Source: Chiua virens (lineage: Eukaryota > Basidiomycota > Agaricomycetes > Boletales > Boletaceae). From it: a DNA stretch of 64,000 nucleotides. How positions within the stretch are numbered: position 1 is the stretch's first letter; each line of letters opens with the position of its first letter. A program made the translations under genes and the position numbers. This document shows positions 48,131 through 62,300 of this stretch, in pieces. The notes beneath the pieces are model-generated. The model worked only from the letters and a program-made list of their open reading frames with translations, did no database searches and had not been told where the DNA came from. The stretch is from positions 2,186,023-2,250,022 of the forward strand of contig JAHNUO010000007.1 in the NCBI GenBank assembly GCA_019787685.1, read 5' to 3'.

Positions 48131-49833
48131 ATGAGCAAAGTGGTTTTTGGTGCGTGTGTCCATAGTTTTTCTTGTCAAGCTCATGCTCATGTAACACAGT
48201 TGGAAATGTGCCCTACAACATGGGCGAGGAATGTCCTTTTTTACCCTGTCCGTGCTTTGTGGTCTGACAACCCAACAGGAACAATTAATCGATGTCTTCA
48301 AATCTGTCGGTCAAGTCATTGGTTTTAGGTGCGACTCCTACTATCGAGCTCTCTTCCAAACCTCACTCCGTTCTAGGCTCGTTTTCGACAGGGAAACCGG
48401 AAAACCTAGAGGTTACGGTTTTTGTGAATTTGCTGGTATATCCAATCCATCCTTTGTCTTTCAATTTTTGACAGCTGTCTGACCCATCGCGACATTTTTG
48501 TTCCGACCCGTCCCCATCAACACCTCTGCTTGTGCACCCGTCAAATTCCGTGCTCTACCTCAAATCATTCTTGCTCCGTGTGCTCCTGTCATTCGTGTTC
48601 AAGATCATGAAACTGCTCTTTCGGCTGTGCGAAATCTCAACAACGTCGACGTTGGCGGACGTCCCCTGCGCATTGATTTGGCGGACTCGGACCCTTTTCT
48701 CGAAGGCAAGACTACAGTACGAGGCGAACTACTAGATGGTAGTGATCCAAGAGGGCATTGGCGTGATCGTCACCGAGACAGAGAACGAGACAGGGACAAA
48801 GACCGCGATCGTGATCGTGACAGAGACCCTTATGACAACCATAGAGATCAAAAGCCTCAAGACTCGGCCGCCTTCCTGTCATCGCTGCCACTCGGTGTTC
48901 CCGTACCCCCTGGGTCTACTGCATTAGATTGCATTAGTCAGACACTCGCCACGATGAATCCAGCTCAGTTAGTGGAAGTGCTGGCACAAATGAAGGTGTG
49001 CAGCGGTTTTCAGAAACATGTCCGAGCAATGTTGTGAATGACACGCCGGCCACGATCATTGTGTTTCCCCCCTTTCTTTAGGCATTTGTGATTACACATC
49101 CTGAGCAAGCACGAGCGCTTTTGATCACACATCCGCAGTACGCCTATGCGCTTTTCCAAGCCCTATTGTTGAACAAGATCGTCGACCAAGCTGTCCTTCA
49201 GGTACGTATACGTCACGGCGTCTCATGGCTGATCCGTCAATTGGGAACTGTTCTTTTAAAATATTACCGTCCGTAGCGTATGTTGCAAGCGACCGTGGGT
49301 AGCTCTGTCCCTTCAGGACCTCCGCTGCCGCCCCCGCCTCAGATGCCGTCATACCAACAACCCCCTCCAATGCACTCCACACCCCCAGCTTTGCCGCCCC
49401 AAATGTCTGTCCCACCGCCAACAGGTCCGAGCATGTACCAGCAGCCCCTTCCACACATGCCACCGCAGCATCCATATTACCGACCACCGCCACTGCCTCA
49501 ACCTGCTCCACCTTCACAGGCGCCTCCTACCTCGGTCCCCGATCTCAACATAGACCCTGCGCAGCGCGTGAGTGGCGTTAATAACCTTTTTCCCGTTCAT
49601 TTTTCTGATCCGATCCCCCGCCTCATATCGCTATCTCTTCTCCCCGATCTTGGCGGTTCTACAGCAAATGCTGCTCCAAGTATTGAGTTTGACGCAGGAT
49701 CAAATCAACGGACTTCCTCCGACAGAACGTGATGCCATTCAAGCCTTGGTACGTTGACTACTTGGTCTAGATCCATGTTTTAACGTTACTCCGGTGATAG
49801 CGGAACCAGTTCATGGGCGGTATCACTGCGTAA
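48131..49833 (+). CDS. cleavage stimulation factor 64-kDa subunit homologue
   Basis: 358 residues in nine exons: 48131-48149, 48200-48228, 48279-48328, 48377-48435, 48604-48995, 49082-49201, 49277-49567, 49665-49748 and 49801-49833. It binds U/GU-rich RNA downstream of poly(A) sites. An N-terminal RRM is complete: VFVGNVPYNMGEEQLIDVF (RNP2) and GKPRGYGFCEF (RNP1). An Arg/Asp dipeptide stretch (RDRERDRDKDRDRD) follows, then the CSTF2 hinge (LAQMKAFVITHPEQARALL, which binds CSTF77/symplekin). A Pro-rich linker comes next. The C-terminal three-helix domain is MLLQVLSLTQDQINGLPPTERDAIQAL. Exon 2 ends at a non-canonical donor (GAATGT at 48229). The last exon encodes RNQFMGGITA. Confidence 0.9.
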
Positions 49834-50118
49834 AACAAAGTGCCCTCGTCTTGTCCCGCAAAGGCCCTCGGAGTGACGTTATTTTGTTTGTCATCTTGCT
49901 TGTATTCGGAAATGAGGCGTGCCTGGGTAGGATCTTGATGACAAAGTCACAGTCATGATGACCATCGTCATCACCCGTTCCGACTTATGCGCCCGTGCTC
50001 CGTTCCGTCACAAACATGCAACGCTAGCGTGAGCGAAAAATCCCGGGCTTTTTTTCTCTTTTGCACAACCCCGTGATAGCTGGAAGTTGTATCTAAATAC
50101 TCTAAACTCTGCTTTTTC

Positions 50119-53100
50119 TCAAACGAGCTTATTTTCGATCCGCCGTGATTGTTTGAGTGCGACCAGTTTGGCAGTGACCTCATCCAGTGGTACCATCTCA
50201 CCCTTGGCTTTCGTGCCCACGTCGTCGCGGTTTCGCACGTTGACGGACCGACTGTCGAGCTCTTCTTGACCCACGACTGGTGCGGAAGACACATAAGGAC
50301 CGGGAAGAGATCCGTGAAAGGAGAGAACACGTGAGACGCACCCAAGAGGAAATTGTATTGTGCGATTTCACCGTTCCGGATCTTTTTTGGGAGGGTATCT
50401 GCCCCGTTGTCAACATCCGCGAACAACCCTAACGCGGACAATGTATCGGCGATCTCTTGGGCATACTCTTTCTATAATCACACAAGCACACGCCCCAAAG
50501 GGGATGATCAGTTCAGGGGGATCCTCGGAAATGGACACGCGACTCACATATGGGACAGCAACGGGGATCACGAGGACTTGACGCGGGGACAGCCAGAAGG
50601 GCCTGTGCGTTCTCGGACGTTTAGCTCGTACGATTTCACAAGAATCCACAGCATGACATACCATTTGCCACCAAAGTGCTCCGTGATGATGGCAATGAAA
50701 CGCTCAAGACTTCCCAAGATCGCGCGGTGGATCATGACCGGCCGGGAAGGGGGCTTGTCCGGGTTTGTCATCTCTTCCGCGGAACGGTACTTGAGGTTGA
50801 ACCGTTCCGGGAGTTGGAAATCGAGTTGGATGGTGGCGCACTGGAATGATCTACGTAGAGCATCTTTGATGTGAATGTCAATCTTGGGCCCGTAGAAAGC
50901 ACCGTCTCCAGGATTGAGATTCCACTGTCCCGGGTATTGCCTGTCGAGGGCTTCTTTCAGTTGCTGTACGATACGCAAGCAGCGGTCAGTGTGTGAATTC
51001 ATCGAATGATGATGAGACTGACAGCTTCTGCAGTATCCCACGTCTCTACCGTGCCGAGGTAGTTCTCAGGACGCGTAGACAGTTCCATCCGGAACTCAAA
51101 ACCAAACAAACCGTACACATGTTGCATGAAGTCAAAGAGTGCCTCAATCTCGGTAATGATCTACGTCCCGGATCAGCGGAGACTACCAGTGCGCGCGGCA
51201 TAGCGTCTCACCTGCGACGGCATGCAAAACACATGTGTATCGTCTTGCATGAAGCGTCTGACGCGGGTCAGCCCAGTCAGCGCCCCTGACGCCTCATTCC
51301 TGTGTACAATGCCAAATTCGGCCATCCGGATCGGCAACTCTTTGTAACTCCGGTCCCGGGAGTCAAAGATGAGGCAATGACCAGGGCAGTTCATTGGCTT
51401 GAGGGCCCACTTTTCCTTCTCGATGTCGAGCAAGAACATGTCGTCCTTGTAGTTTTTCCAGTGACCCGATGTCTCCCACAGCTTCGAGTGGTAGATGTTG
51501 GGCGAGATAACTCGCAATGATGTCAGCCACGGCGAGGTCGGTATTCAACGAATGCTCACCTTCTTGGTAGCCGCGTTTGACGTACTCCGACTGCAGGCAT
51601 TCTCAACATCCCGTTCCGGAATGGCTCGGAAAAGGTACGCACCCTCATCAAATCGAGCAGCGTGTTGTAGATCCGGGTACCATGGGGTAAGAAGAAACAG
51701 CTCCCCGGACTGAGATCATTGAAAAAGAACAGCTCTTGTTCCTGAATGTGGGGTAAATGCGTGCACCGCTCGATCACGTTCGATCGAATCTTACTCTGCC
51801 AATTTTACGGTGATCACGTTTGGCAGCCTCGGCCAAGAATGCTTTATAATCCGACATTTGCTTCTTATCCGGGAAGGAGATGCCGTATACACGCTGTAAG
51901 GAGTCGTTTTTCGCGTCTCCCAAGAAGTAGGATGCAGAGTTCTACAAAGACGATCGGTCACCGTGGAACCATCAATCGCTCGACTGACCTTGGTGACCAT
52001 GAATGCCTTGATCTTGCCAGTATGAGGAATGTGAGGCCCGACACACAAATCGACCATTGGCCCGCAACGGTAAACGGTGGTGGAAGAGCCGTCGGGAATC
52101 TTGGTCTCAATGAGGTATTTCTTGTACTTGTTGTACTGTCATATCCCAGTCAATCAGCGTGTCGTCTGTGCGCCGTGGTATCATCGACGTACGCTAAACA
52201 TCTCCAAGAGGTTCTCCTTTGAGACGAGCAGCCGCTCAAACTTTTGCTTGTCCTTGACGGCACTCTCAGCGACCTTCTCTAGTGCAGGGTAATCTGCGTT
52301 GGTGACAACTCTGACACAACAAGTCAACAACGCGCCCAAGAAGAAGGATGAGTGAATACCTCTCGTCGATTGCCATCTCGTAAAAGAAACCGTCATCCGT
52401 CGGTGGTCCGATGCAAAGATGACATCCATAGTGTCTCTCTGCAGCCTCCCCCAAAACGTGTGCCGACGAATGCCAAAATACGCGTTTGCCTAACCGAAAA
52501 AGGAGGGGCTGGTCAGTCAACGGTCGGGCTAAGAAATGACCGCCCTACCTTCCGGATGCTCGAAATCCAACACCTCTAGCTTGCACGACCTTTCGAGCGG
52601 GCGGTCGAGGTCCCAAAGAACGTCGTCCACCTACCATCCCATCAGTTCTAAGCACCAAAAAAGAACAGAAAAAAGGCAAAACGCGAGCCGCACCTTGGCA
52701 ATCACCGCGCGCTCCGACAACCCCTTGGACACCGCCTTGGCAACGTCCATCGGACTCGTCTCCCAACTCGTTCCCTTGCGTTCAGACCCATCCGGCAACG
52801 TGACCGTGATCTCCTCCCTGGGTTGTGCTTCCCCGACGTCAGCATCAACACGAGACGCAACGGCGCAACGGCGTCGACGTACCCTTTACAAACGCGTGGT
52901 ACTCGGTGCGCAGACGCTCAAACATGCGAATCCGATGATCGATGTAGTCGGGCGGTGGTTGAAGCTGCGACGTATCGCGATGGATCTGTGATCAGTATCG
53001 GTGGTTGGCGGGGTTGACGGGGTTCGTACCTCGAGGGGGTACTGCGAGGTGGCAATCTGAGCCTTGTCCTTCTTCTCCTTGGACTGCTGTTTCTTGCCAT

Positions 53101-53257
53101 CACCTGCGGTTGTGAGAGGGCCGTTTTGGAGTGGCTCAGATGGCTGTGAGGTCGATGCGACGGACGACATTGTGTGTGGGTGTCGCTGTGTAGCGGGGAT
53201 GAACAAGGAAGGTCTGTGTAGGAGACGAGAGGCGGGTCGAGCGAGCACTCGAATCAT
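50119..53257 (-). CDS. threonyl-tRNA synthetase, probably dual-targeted
   Basis: Charges tRNA-Thr. From the downstream ATG at 53170 the cytosolic form begins [13 protein letters not shown]. An in-frame ATG at 53257 adds 29 residues, [19 protein letters not shown]..., a textbook mitochondrial presequence. Domains in order: TGS-like ([17 protein letters not shown]); editing domain with HSSAH and the C-x3-H of DLCVGPH; and the class II core with motif 2 ([26 protein letters not shown]) and [20 protein letters not shown] carries the Zn-ligand Cys. Motif 3 lies in [16 protein letters not shown]. The anticodon-binding domain starts [14 protein letters not shown]. Ends RRIENKLV at 50119. Many short introns; exon borders beyond the first two were not fixed individually. 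Confidence 0.93.
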
Positions 53258-53327
53258 TCTCTTGATATCTGTACTGTCTACTTTTGGACCTTTCACAAAT
53301 TATTTATTCGTTTACATAAAGCTTCTA

Positions 53328-56300
53328 CTACTCCCCAGTCCCGACCCGCCATACCTTCAGAGCTCCCCCCCGATCCCCGCTCACAATGCCCCCTCGGAAC
53401 GGCGCGTCAATGCACGCCAGTGCCGTGATGATGTCCTGATGTGACTTGAGTAAATTCTGTTGGTGATGCGTGATCATCGACATCCGCTGTGGTGCACGGT
53501 TGTTCTGGTTTGCCGTGGACGGCGACTGCACCCACGTTTCGACGTAGCTCGTTACCGCACCACTCGACGAGCGCACCGTACTACACGGGGAAGGGCAATC
53601 AGCACCGGTCCCCTTCTCGATTCGCATGACACACCTATAGCTCGGTCGCTCATTCTCAGTCTCCGCACTCACCAACACCGACGTACGCTCCACCCTGCTC
53701 ACATCCCACAGCCTCACCCGCCGATCCTCCGACCCACTCACGATAAACCCACGGTTCCGACTCGAACTTGGCACATCTGCCGACAAATCCACGATTTCCG
53801 ATCGGTACATCCCAGGGTAGCCCCCGAAATCCAGACCCACGACCAAAGCGCGGACATCCGGTGACGGCGCGGGTAATGTCCCGTCCCGTTGCATGCTTTG
53901 AGATGACCCACGGTCCCTGCGCGGGAAACCCGGGTTGGCATAGGCTGCACCACCTGGGTAGCGAGAATTCACGAGCGCAGCAATCGCAGCGGCCGGACTC
54001 TGCTCCGCAGCTACGCCCGCTTGCTCCTCGGGCTCTGGTATCGCCTCAGACGGCGACGCCGTCGTTCGCGTGACGAAACTCTCCACCAACACCGTCTTCT
54101 CGATGTCCCACACCTCGATCAATGTCGACGGCGTCGGCTCCGGATTGCTTTTCCACGTCTCCACCGCGACCATCACCCAGCGCCCTTTGCCTTTCGTCGG
54201 GTGCACGACACACTGGTGTATCCGCGCGGTTCGACCAGCACCAGACCGACCCACTTGCCAACTCTTGAGCAGCAGTCCAAACCGCTTGTCCCAGAGTGAC
54301 AGCACCCCCGACGACGTACCCAGCAGGATCCACGTCCGCTTTCGATCCATGCACATACACGAAATCGAGCCTAAATGACGCGGATTTTCCAGTCGCTGCA
54401 ACACGCGCATCGTCCGCAGATCCAATGTAACAACAACAGAATGTGTCGTTGCGTACACCAAGTTTGACGCCGTATCTAACCATGAGATCAACAACACGAG
54501 CACCACGATACGTACAAATGACGCACCGGTGTTGAAATGAGACATGCAAGTCGCGTACTCTCCTGGCGATTCGACCCTGTGTTCCCTGACAACGGACAGT
54601 TTGCCATACTTGGGCAACGATCCCAATTGGTTGAGGTGCACACGCACGACATGCACACTCCCATCTTCTGCCGCACTCGCAAAACAATGCACGCCTTCGA
54701 TGATACACAGACTTTTGACGCGCGCATGATGCTGCGTATACGTATGCCGCGGTTTGCTCGTCACGCTCCGCTCCAAGCGCGCCGTATCCCAAATCTTGAC
54801 GCTCCCGTCGTCGGAAGCCGACACAAAGAACGAATGGTCAGGTGCAACGGCGAGCTCAGTGACACAGTCCGTGTGGGAGTGGAGATGGGCGACAAGTGTG
54901 GCTTCGACACGGCGGTTACCGTTGTCCCGAGCGATGAAGCTCTGACGTGCAGCGTTCCGCCGACGGATTGGTCCCTCGTGCACGCGAGGACCAAAGTCGT
55001 GTTGTAACTCGCGGTTATTGTCCAGATAAAGGTTATCGAGCAGATTATTGATTCCAACTTCCTGGCCGTCTGTGCGAGCATACGTTAGCGATCAAACAAG
55101 AATAGATTCGAGAGTCGTACCATATGTAGACATTGGCTGCAAGGATGTGTGGCGCGGCCGCAAAGTTTGACGCATACTAGTAGGGCCCGCTGTCGAGATG
55201 GGTGATGAGCGTCCCGAACGTTCTGGTGACGTCTCCGAACGAATGCGCGAGGGTGCTTCGAGGACACCAACGGCGTTGGTGTTGGACGACCCCACAGCAG
55301 GTGCGGCCTTTTGGCCGTCCGTGCTCCCAACCTGGAGTCTATGCGGCACACGCAAGGCCGATGAATTCGTCGTTGACAACACCGAGTCGGTCGGACTGCT
55401 GGGACGGTCGTGCCCTGCGGACGGGTTCGGCGGCGCAAGCGTTGACGTAGCAGAAGGTGGTTGTGCAGCGGCGTATCCAGCGCGCTCGCGGGCTGCGGCA
55501 GCAAGGTTGAGGGATGAACCAGATATATTGATCGTCGCGAGCCGTCGTCGCAGGTCATCAAAAGCAGGCGTGTTCGGGACATGATCGGTGCTAGTAGCCC
55601 GACTCATCCGGGGCGTACCAAAGCGAGCCAGCATATCACTCGAACGGCGAGAGGCGCGCGAAAGATCGGTGGTGGATCGCGACTTGAGAAAGACAGTTCG
55701 AGGAACAACAGAGAGCTTCTGGAGCTCGACATCCCCTGTCGTGCGGATGATCTTCTCATAGTCGGGTTCTAGTCGCAAGCGAGAAGCAAAACTGGAATAT
55801 TTAAATGAGATCGTATCACACGCACACATCGTTTGAAACGCACCTCGACGCATTGTTAGCAACTTTGAGGATGTAATCGCGCATCGCGACGAGCTTTGCC
55901 TCATCAGCAACACTCATACCCAGATTCTGCAGCCTCGACCATTGGGCCTCGTCCCTGTTTGTGAGATCAGGAAAGATTTAACGCTAATGAAAGCACACTC
56001 ACTCCTCGGTTCTGTTTTGCTTGGAGACATTGTTGCTTCCCCCCTTACGCATAGAGACGATGCTCTCTCGCGGAGATTCAACCTTGATCACAGGCTTACG
56101 TTGACTTCGCCAGAACATTGTTCGTTCCGCTTTCATGGCCCACTGAATTGCGCCATCAAAGACAGGACGAGGTAACTAGAAGATGTAAGTCACTGTTGAC
56201 GACCTTGGATCACGCAGCATACCGGTGCTTTCATGGCTGCCAACAGGCTTTGTTCGTTTATCTCCTTGACGTCACAACGTAAAAGATAGCGCAAAGAGGG

Positions 56301-59013
56301 GTACAATATACACCATACATCGCTCGGTTGAAGATGGTTCGCAGCCGAGGCGATGAAGGCAGTCGCTCCTGTTCGAGGATCCTTGAGCGTGAAGTGTGAA
56401 GCTGGAGAACGAAGCAACAAACCCTGTCGTATCCAAACGTTGGGGTGGTAGAAAAAGCACAACGTCGCGCTCATGAGCTCCCATATGCGCATCTTCTGGA
56501 AAAGTCCAAGTTCGCAGAGACTGGTGAGAGCTGACAAAACTCGCGCGACGACGCTCTCCTCGACATCTGTAGCGAGTCAAAGCTTGCAGCAGGACTGGTG
56601 GGTATGCTCACCTGAGAGCGCTTGCACCATCAGTGGCAGAATATACTCTTCCAGACTTCGCCCTCCAGCACAAGCAGCCACATCAACGATGCTATCAAAA
56701 AACGCCTGTCGAAGTAACCAGTCTCGGTCATTGAGGTATGTGATCATATGGCTCAGAATGACGTCGTTGGTTCTTTGCCTGCCCAGAAATATGCAGAGCG
56801 CACTGATGTTGTGCAATACGGCACGTTTCACGATGGGCGAGGGGTCCATGAGGAGTGCGGCAAGTTGCTCTTGGATGGACAGATGCAGGTCATACAGAGA
56901 GGCATCGTAAGATACCTGGAATTGTGAGTCGACAGAGTGATCGGCCGCAGCCGGACATGACTTACTTCAAAATGGACTTCATCGTATTCTTGTTTGTCAT
57001 TATTCACACCAGGGGCAACGCCGTGGGCTTTGCTTGCCGTACCCATTTCGAGATAACGTAGCGCGGTATCTGCGAGTGGAGCGATACATTGGGCATATGT
57101 CGCACGGACGGAGACCTCTGTATCTTGAACAAGGTATCGGACGTTTGGAATGATGTACTCGGGAAATATGGAAACATTCGATGGTGTGATCACGGTCACC
57201 TTCATCAGCTGCAGCCAAGTTCAGAACTCATTTGGTGGGGTGGACGACCACTCACAATTTGCATGAGCGTTCTGACGGCTGCAACCCGCACAAGGACTAC
57301 TTCGTCTCGCAGTAGCTCTACGACATATGGGACAGCGCGATCCAACTTGGATTCATCAGTGAGGTGAGGACAGAGAGCCAAGAGAATGTCGAGTGCACGG
57401 ATGCGGGACGACGGCAGGGAACAGTTTCTGATGTTTGCGAGCACGAGGGAGAGGAGGATGAGGGCAGGGCCATCCTCAGCGGGAGTGGCACAGGGTGAGG
57501 GTGTATAAGACGGAATTTGCAATGAAACAGGAAAGATGTCCTGGTTTGTATCGTCAGTCGTGCGCGTGCCAAAAGGAAAGTGAGTGGACCTGGTGCAGAT
57601 TGGGAGAGGAGGGTACGATGGTGTCGTAGTTGACTTTGACATCTCCGACAGTACGCTCAACTTGTTGTGGCGGGAGAAGGTGAGAGTGGAGGGAAGCGTA
57701 GTCCTCCCAAATTCTGTCTATGCGGTGATCGCTCTCGCTAGGGAGCGCCTCACCTGCACTTCCAACATTGGAAGGTGGTTCCCTGCTCTTGACTGTGTTG
57801 GCGGGGGTGGCCGGAATAGCGGGCGCGTTTGTCGTGGAGTTGGAAGAGGGAAAAGGAAAGGTGGTGGCACGTTCGCTGATAGAGGCGACGTATTCGTGGA
57901 GGAAGGAATAGAAGCACTCGGGTAACACGTGCCCCCTTGCGTTCGCCAAGGCAGCGTCAAAGGACGGACGAGATGCAGGGTCAAGGGAAATCATTTGTTG
58001 TATCATGGTCTTTTATGAAACGTGAGTTTGGGGGTTGCCACGATGGCGGAGACTTACACGGATGCCATGATCCTCGATCGGAGCAAGTTGGCTGTCGACG
58101 GTGTACTCGCCTTCACGATACTTGAAGAGCTGGCTGAGGGAGAAGAGGGGGGCGCCCTCGAGAAACATTTCTGCAATGACGCAGCCGGCGCTGAAGACAT
58201 CCATCGACTCTGTGACGCGATCCTTGGGGTCTGCAGGGTCGAGCGACCTGGGCTCTTTTTCTGCTTTGTAGAAGCGTTCTGGAGCGACATAGCAGGTGCG
58301 TCTTCCGCTGGTGTCGTAAAAGAAGGAAAAGTCGGAGGGATCGTCGAGGGGGAGACGGGTAGGTTTGTAGGGGGCAAAATCGGTGAGGTAGACCCAATTT
58401 GAGGAGGAGACGAGGACGTTGGTAGACTTGATGTCGCCGTGTGGGGTCTTTTGAAGGTGGGCGAGGGAGAGGGCGGTGAGGAGCTGGTAGACGATCCACT
58501 TCTTTTCGATGAGGGAGAGAAAGGGGCGGGTACTGGGAGGAGGATGGTGTGTCGCGTGGCAGGGTGTGAATCAGGAGACGTACCTGATGCGGTCGTAGAG
58601 GTTGCTAGCGATGCACTGACGGATGAGATAGCCGGCCTTTTCTGTTTCCACGAAAGCCTGGTAGGTGTACACGTTTGGGATGTCCTGGAGGGCGTCCCTG
58701 TCGACTGTGGGCGCGTCAGTGGGGGCGGGACGAATGGGGAGGGGACGAACCCTTTTGCTTCCGATGGTAGGCCCTGAGAGACACGGAGGGATCGTGTTTT
58801 ATGAAGATCTTGACGACAAGTGGCCCATTACGGTGACGACATCGGACTGTCTTGAGAAAGCGGGCCTGGCCGATGCTGTTGGGGGTCATTGGGGTGAACG
58901 TGGACGACGTGGACGCGCACGGACCTCTTTTCGTATACGATATCTGTGCCGAGCTCAGCGACGAAGGCATCGAGGGCACCGGAAGATCGTTGGAGGGACT
59001 GGACGTGACCCAT
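53328..59013 (-). CDS. VPS15: VPS15, regulatory protein kinase of the class III PI3-kinase complex
   Basis: A 5.7 kb multi-exon gene. Start chosen at MGHVQSLQ (59013) because Met-Gly is needed for N-myristoylation in this family; an upstream Met exists. The kinase domain follows (IGQARFLKTVRCRHRNG, LVVKIFIKHDP, HGDIKSTNVLVSSSNWVYLTDF), with HGD in place of HRD and DFA in place of DFG, as in VPS15 proteins. Then come helical HEAT repeats (56190-57600; for example LLRDEVVLVRVAAVRTLMQI) and a C-terminal WD40 propeller (53328-54983; HTDCVTELAVAPDHSFFVSASDDGSVKIWD and GGIVSGDRGGALKVWRVGTGE). It anchors VPS34 and Atg6/Vps30 to endosomal and autophagosomal membranes. A Ser-rich linker lies at 55100-55700. 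Confidence 0.93.
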
Positions 59014-59360
59014 TGGGAGAGAGAGAAACGAGGCCATATTTGGATGACAAGCGATACTGATATTTAAAAACAGGGGGACGGAGACGGAGTACAAGTTTGA
59101 GCTCATCGCCGTAATGTCCGCTACTGGGTATCACATAAAGCCTCCCCTGGACGTCGCCTCCACCATGCCGCCCACGACGAGCACGACGCCGACGACAACG
59201 CGCACGACGACGGCGAGCCACGCCACTGAGGTGTGACATTGTTGTCACGCACGATTGTCACAGGTTGCATCGGTTGACCTTGTGCAGTCGTCGCTCACGG
59301 CTGCGACGACGAGCTCGACCTTGTTCGCTGTTTTACAGGTCAAATTCGACGTGAAAAGGG
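59014..59360. promoter_or_regulatory. divergent promoter of VPS15 and SNF5
   Basis: 347 bases between the two start codons. A TTTACAG acceptor at 59332-59338 just before the SNF5 ATG suggests a 5'-UTR intron on the plus side. A CGACGACG-rich tract lies at 59170-59215. Confidence 0.45.
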
Positions 59361-62300
59361 ATGAACTACCCCTCGCAACCCCAGCAGGGTCAATACCCAA
59401 TGTCTTTCCAACAGCAGCCCGCCATGCACAGCCAGAACTACATGGTCCCCAAGTTCAACGCCGGATACCCTTCTTACCCCCCACAGACGCCGAATCAACC
59501 ATCTCAGTCCCACTCAATATCTCCAACGCAACTCCTCTCCGCCAACCCAAACCAGCTCATCCCAAACCCTGCTCAGCCACTCACTCTCACCCCCGCACAG
59601 CTCCTCCAGCAGCAGCAGGGCATCCCGCCTATCGCCCACATGAACATGCCCATACAGCCAAACATGTCTATGCACATCCCTACCACCCCAAACCACCAAC
59701 AAAATTCACCCATGCGCATGCCCTTTCAACCTGGTATGAACCAGCTCCGCTATCCCCAATTAACTCCCCAGGAGCGCGCCGCTCTCCAGCGCCAGCAGCA
59801 AGCTGCCGGTCTCACTCACCCCATTCCCGCCGATCGCGCACCCGGAACACCCACTCCGCATGAACGCGGCCTCAGTCTCACCCACGAACGTCCCCCCTCC
59901 CAGCACGACCGCGCACTCGCTGACCGCCAGTCCAGCCATGACCGTGCACCGAGCCAGCCCCACGACATTCCTTCCATCCAGGCCGACCGACCCTCCTCCT
60001 CCGCTTCCGTCCGCTCGCACCACTCCCATCCCGCCCACGAGTCCTCACAGCTCCCCATGATGCCCCCACCAAGCTCGCGTCCCGGCACCGCGTCTGGACC
60101 CATGTCCACTCCCTCCCGCATGAACCACAACCAGCACCCCATGAACCTCAACCCAAATATGAATGCCGTCTCCCTCACCAGCAACATTAACCTCATGAAC
60201 CCGCACATGGCTCCCCAACCACAGCAAATGGTCACCGGGCCGCCCCAGTTGAATCCAGCCGCTATGCATATGGCCGGGGGTACCATGGGCATCCCAATGA
60301 ACCGGCCACCAACACGAACAGGATCCGCACCCGGTCACGGTTCCCCGAAGCATTCTCCACGCATGAGTCTCGGTCCAATGGGTGGTGCGCCGGGTGTCGG
60401 TCCCTCCGTTGGGATGGGTGGGTTGGCCCCGGGTGTACAAGGCGGCATGCCGAACAATATGGTGGGCGGTATGGGTGTGACGATGGGTGGAGCCATGGGC
60501 GCGCCAATGGCCAGTAACAATATGGGAAATATGGGTGGTCATATCAACGGAAACATAAACATGGCCATGGGACCACAAGGAATGTCGGCCATGCAAGGTA
60601 TGGCCGGCATGGGATCACTGAACATGAACCCTCCAACCCCGGCAAGTTTGGTTACTGGAGGTAACATGATGGTCAGTGCTGGCGGCGCTCTAATGGGACC
60701 TCCAGTCCTTCCCCAAGGCATGCAACGGCCCGATCGAGAGCCAATGATGCAGCCCCATATGCGCGAGCCATCCGTCCCCGTCTCACGCGAAACAGTGAGT
60801 ATGATGCACCCTCCTGACGGCCAAGCTTATCCGCCGCAGAGCCTTCCTCCGACCTCGACAGCGCCGTTTATGGGGCTCGATAACACCGGCATGCCAACTA
60901 TGGGTCCCAACATTCCGAACATGCCTCGGCAGGGGTCGCAACCCCCACCACCACAATCACCTGCGCGTCAAATCCCGGCCCCCCATCGTTCACCGATGGC
61001 TCCCATTCGCAAAATCGGCGAGATTCCTGGTCCTGCGGGTACGCCCCCCGTCAATGTACCACCCATCCCGGGAACAACCCCAGGACAGAAGCTTCCTCCT
61101 CATATCGCTTCCCTCAACCCGGCCGTCACCAAGATATCCTACATACCGTATATCATCCCGCCAAAGGCGTCTGACGCAACCGATGCCACGTCAGATGAAA
61201 ATAAGAAACCGTCCTCCGAAGAAGCGACCACCGACACAGACAAGGATGGGGCGTCAGAGGATAACCCCCCTGCGAAAATTGAAGACCCAGTGCCGATGCT
61301 CACGCCTTCGGAAATAGCGACGTTGAGAGAGGTGATGGCGCTGGATTCAGCGTACGACACCGTTTACCGCGCCAAACAAGCGAGGATGCTGCAAGAATCA
61401 CGAACCGCTGGACCTGGTGGTAGGTTGGCCTGGTGGGACAGGGACTTTGCTGCAAATTCAGGAATCAACCGACGACCGGATCGATTCGACGTTCGGTATC
61501 CCCGTCCACCGCGAACTGATGGCATGGCACCGAGGAGAAAGGGAGCAAGGCGTGAAGGTATTCGCATGTCAGTACCCCTTCTTTTCGTCCTCTGGTCGAG
61601 ATCGTTAAGTTCTTTCCAATACGACAGACCAGGGAAGCTGCCGAACGAGTTGGCGAACCGGCCTGAACAACTCGTGCCGATTCGACTCGAGTTTGACGTG
61701 GAGCATCACAAAATGCGCGAGACGTTTGTTTGGAACCTAAACGGTCAGATTTCATCTTATCATCCTTCATTCATCGCTCCATCTTCCATTTCAGACCCTG
61801 TTATCACACCGGAAATGTTCGCACAGACCCTGGTCGAGGACTACAGCCTCGCACCCACCTACCACAGTGTGATTACCAAGTCAATCCAAGAGCAATTGAG
61901 CGACTTCAAAGCGCATATGGCCAGCATAGACACAGATTGGAGACCACCTACTGTCGAGATATCCCAATCAGAAGGACCTGGTGCAGAAGAGCCGGAAGAC
62001 TCGGATGTCGAGGTCGTGCCTCGTCCTCAGCAACCCGCGCCCGAGCACGACGTCGATGCCGACGCGTCTCGCATGGACCAGGAGGAGGACGTGATTGTGG
62101 GGCGGGGTACGCTTGACGAGGAGGCAGTACAATGGTGGGAGTCATGGCGGAAGCGCGCAAAGAAAGAGATGCCGAGGCGCAAGTGTCGACCAACCGACGA
62201 AAGAAACGCAAGATCAGTGCCAAGATCGAGGACCCTGACGAGGCGGGCGGGAGCAACGTCGACAACAAGGAGAAACCACGTACAGTGATGAGTTTGAGGT

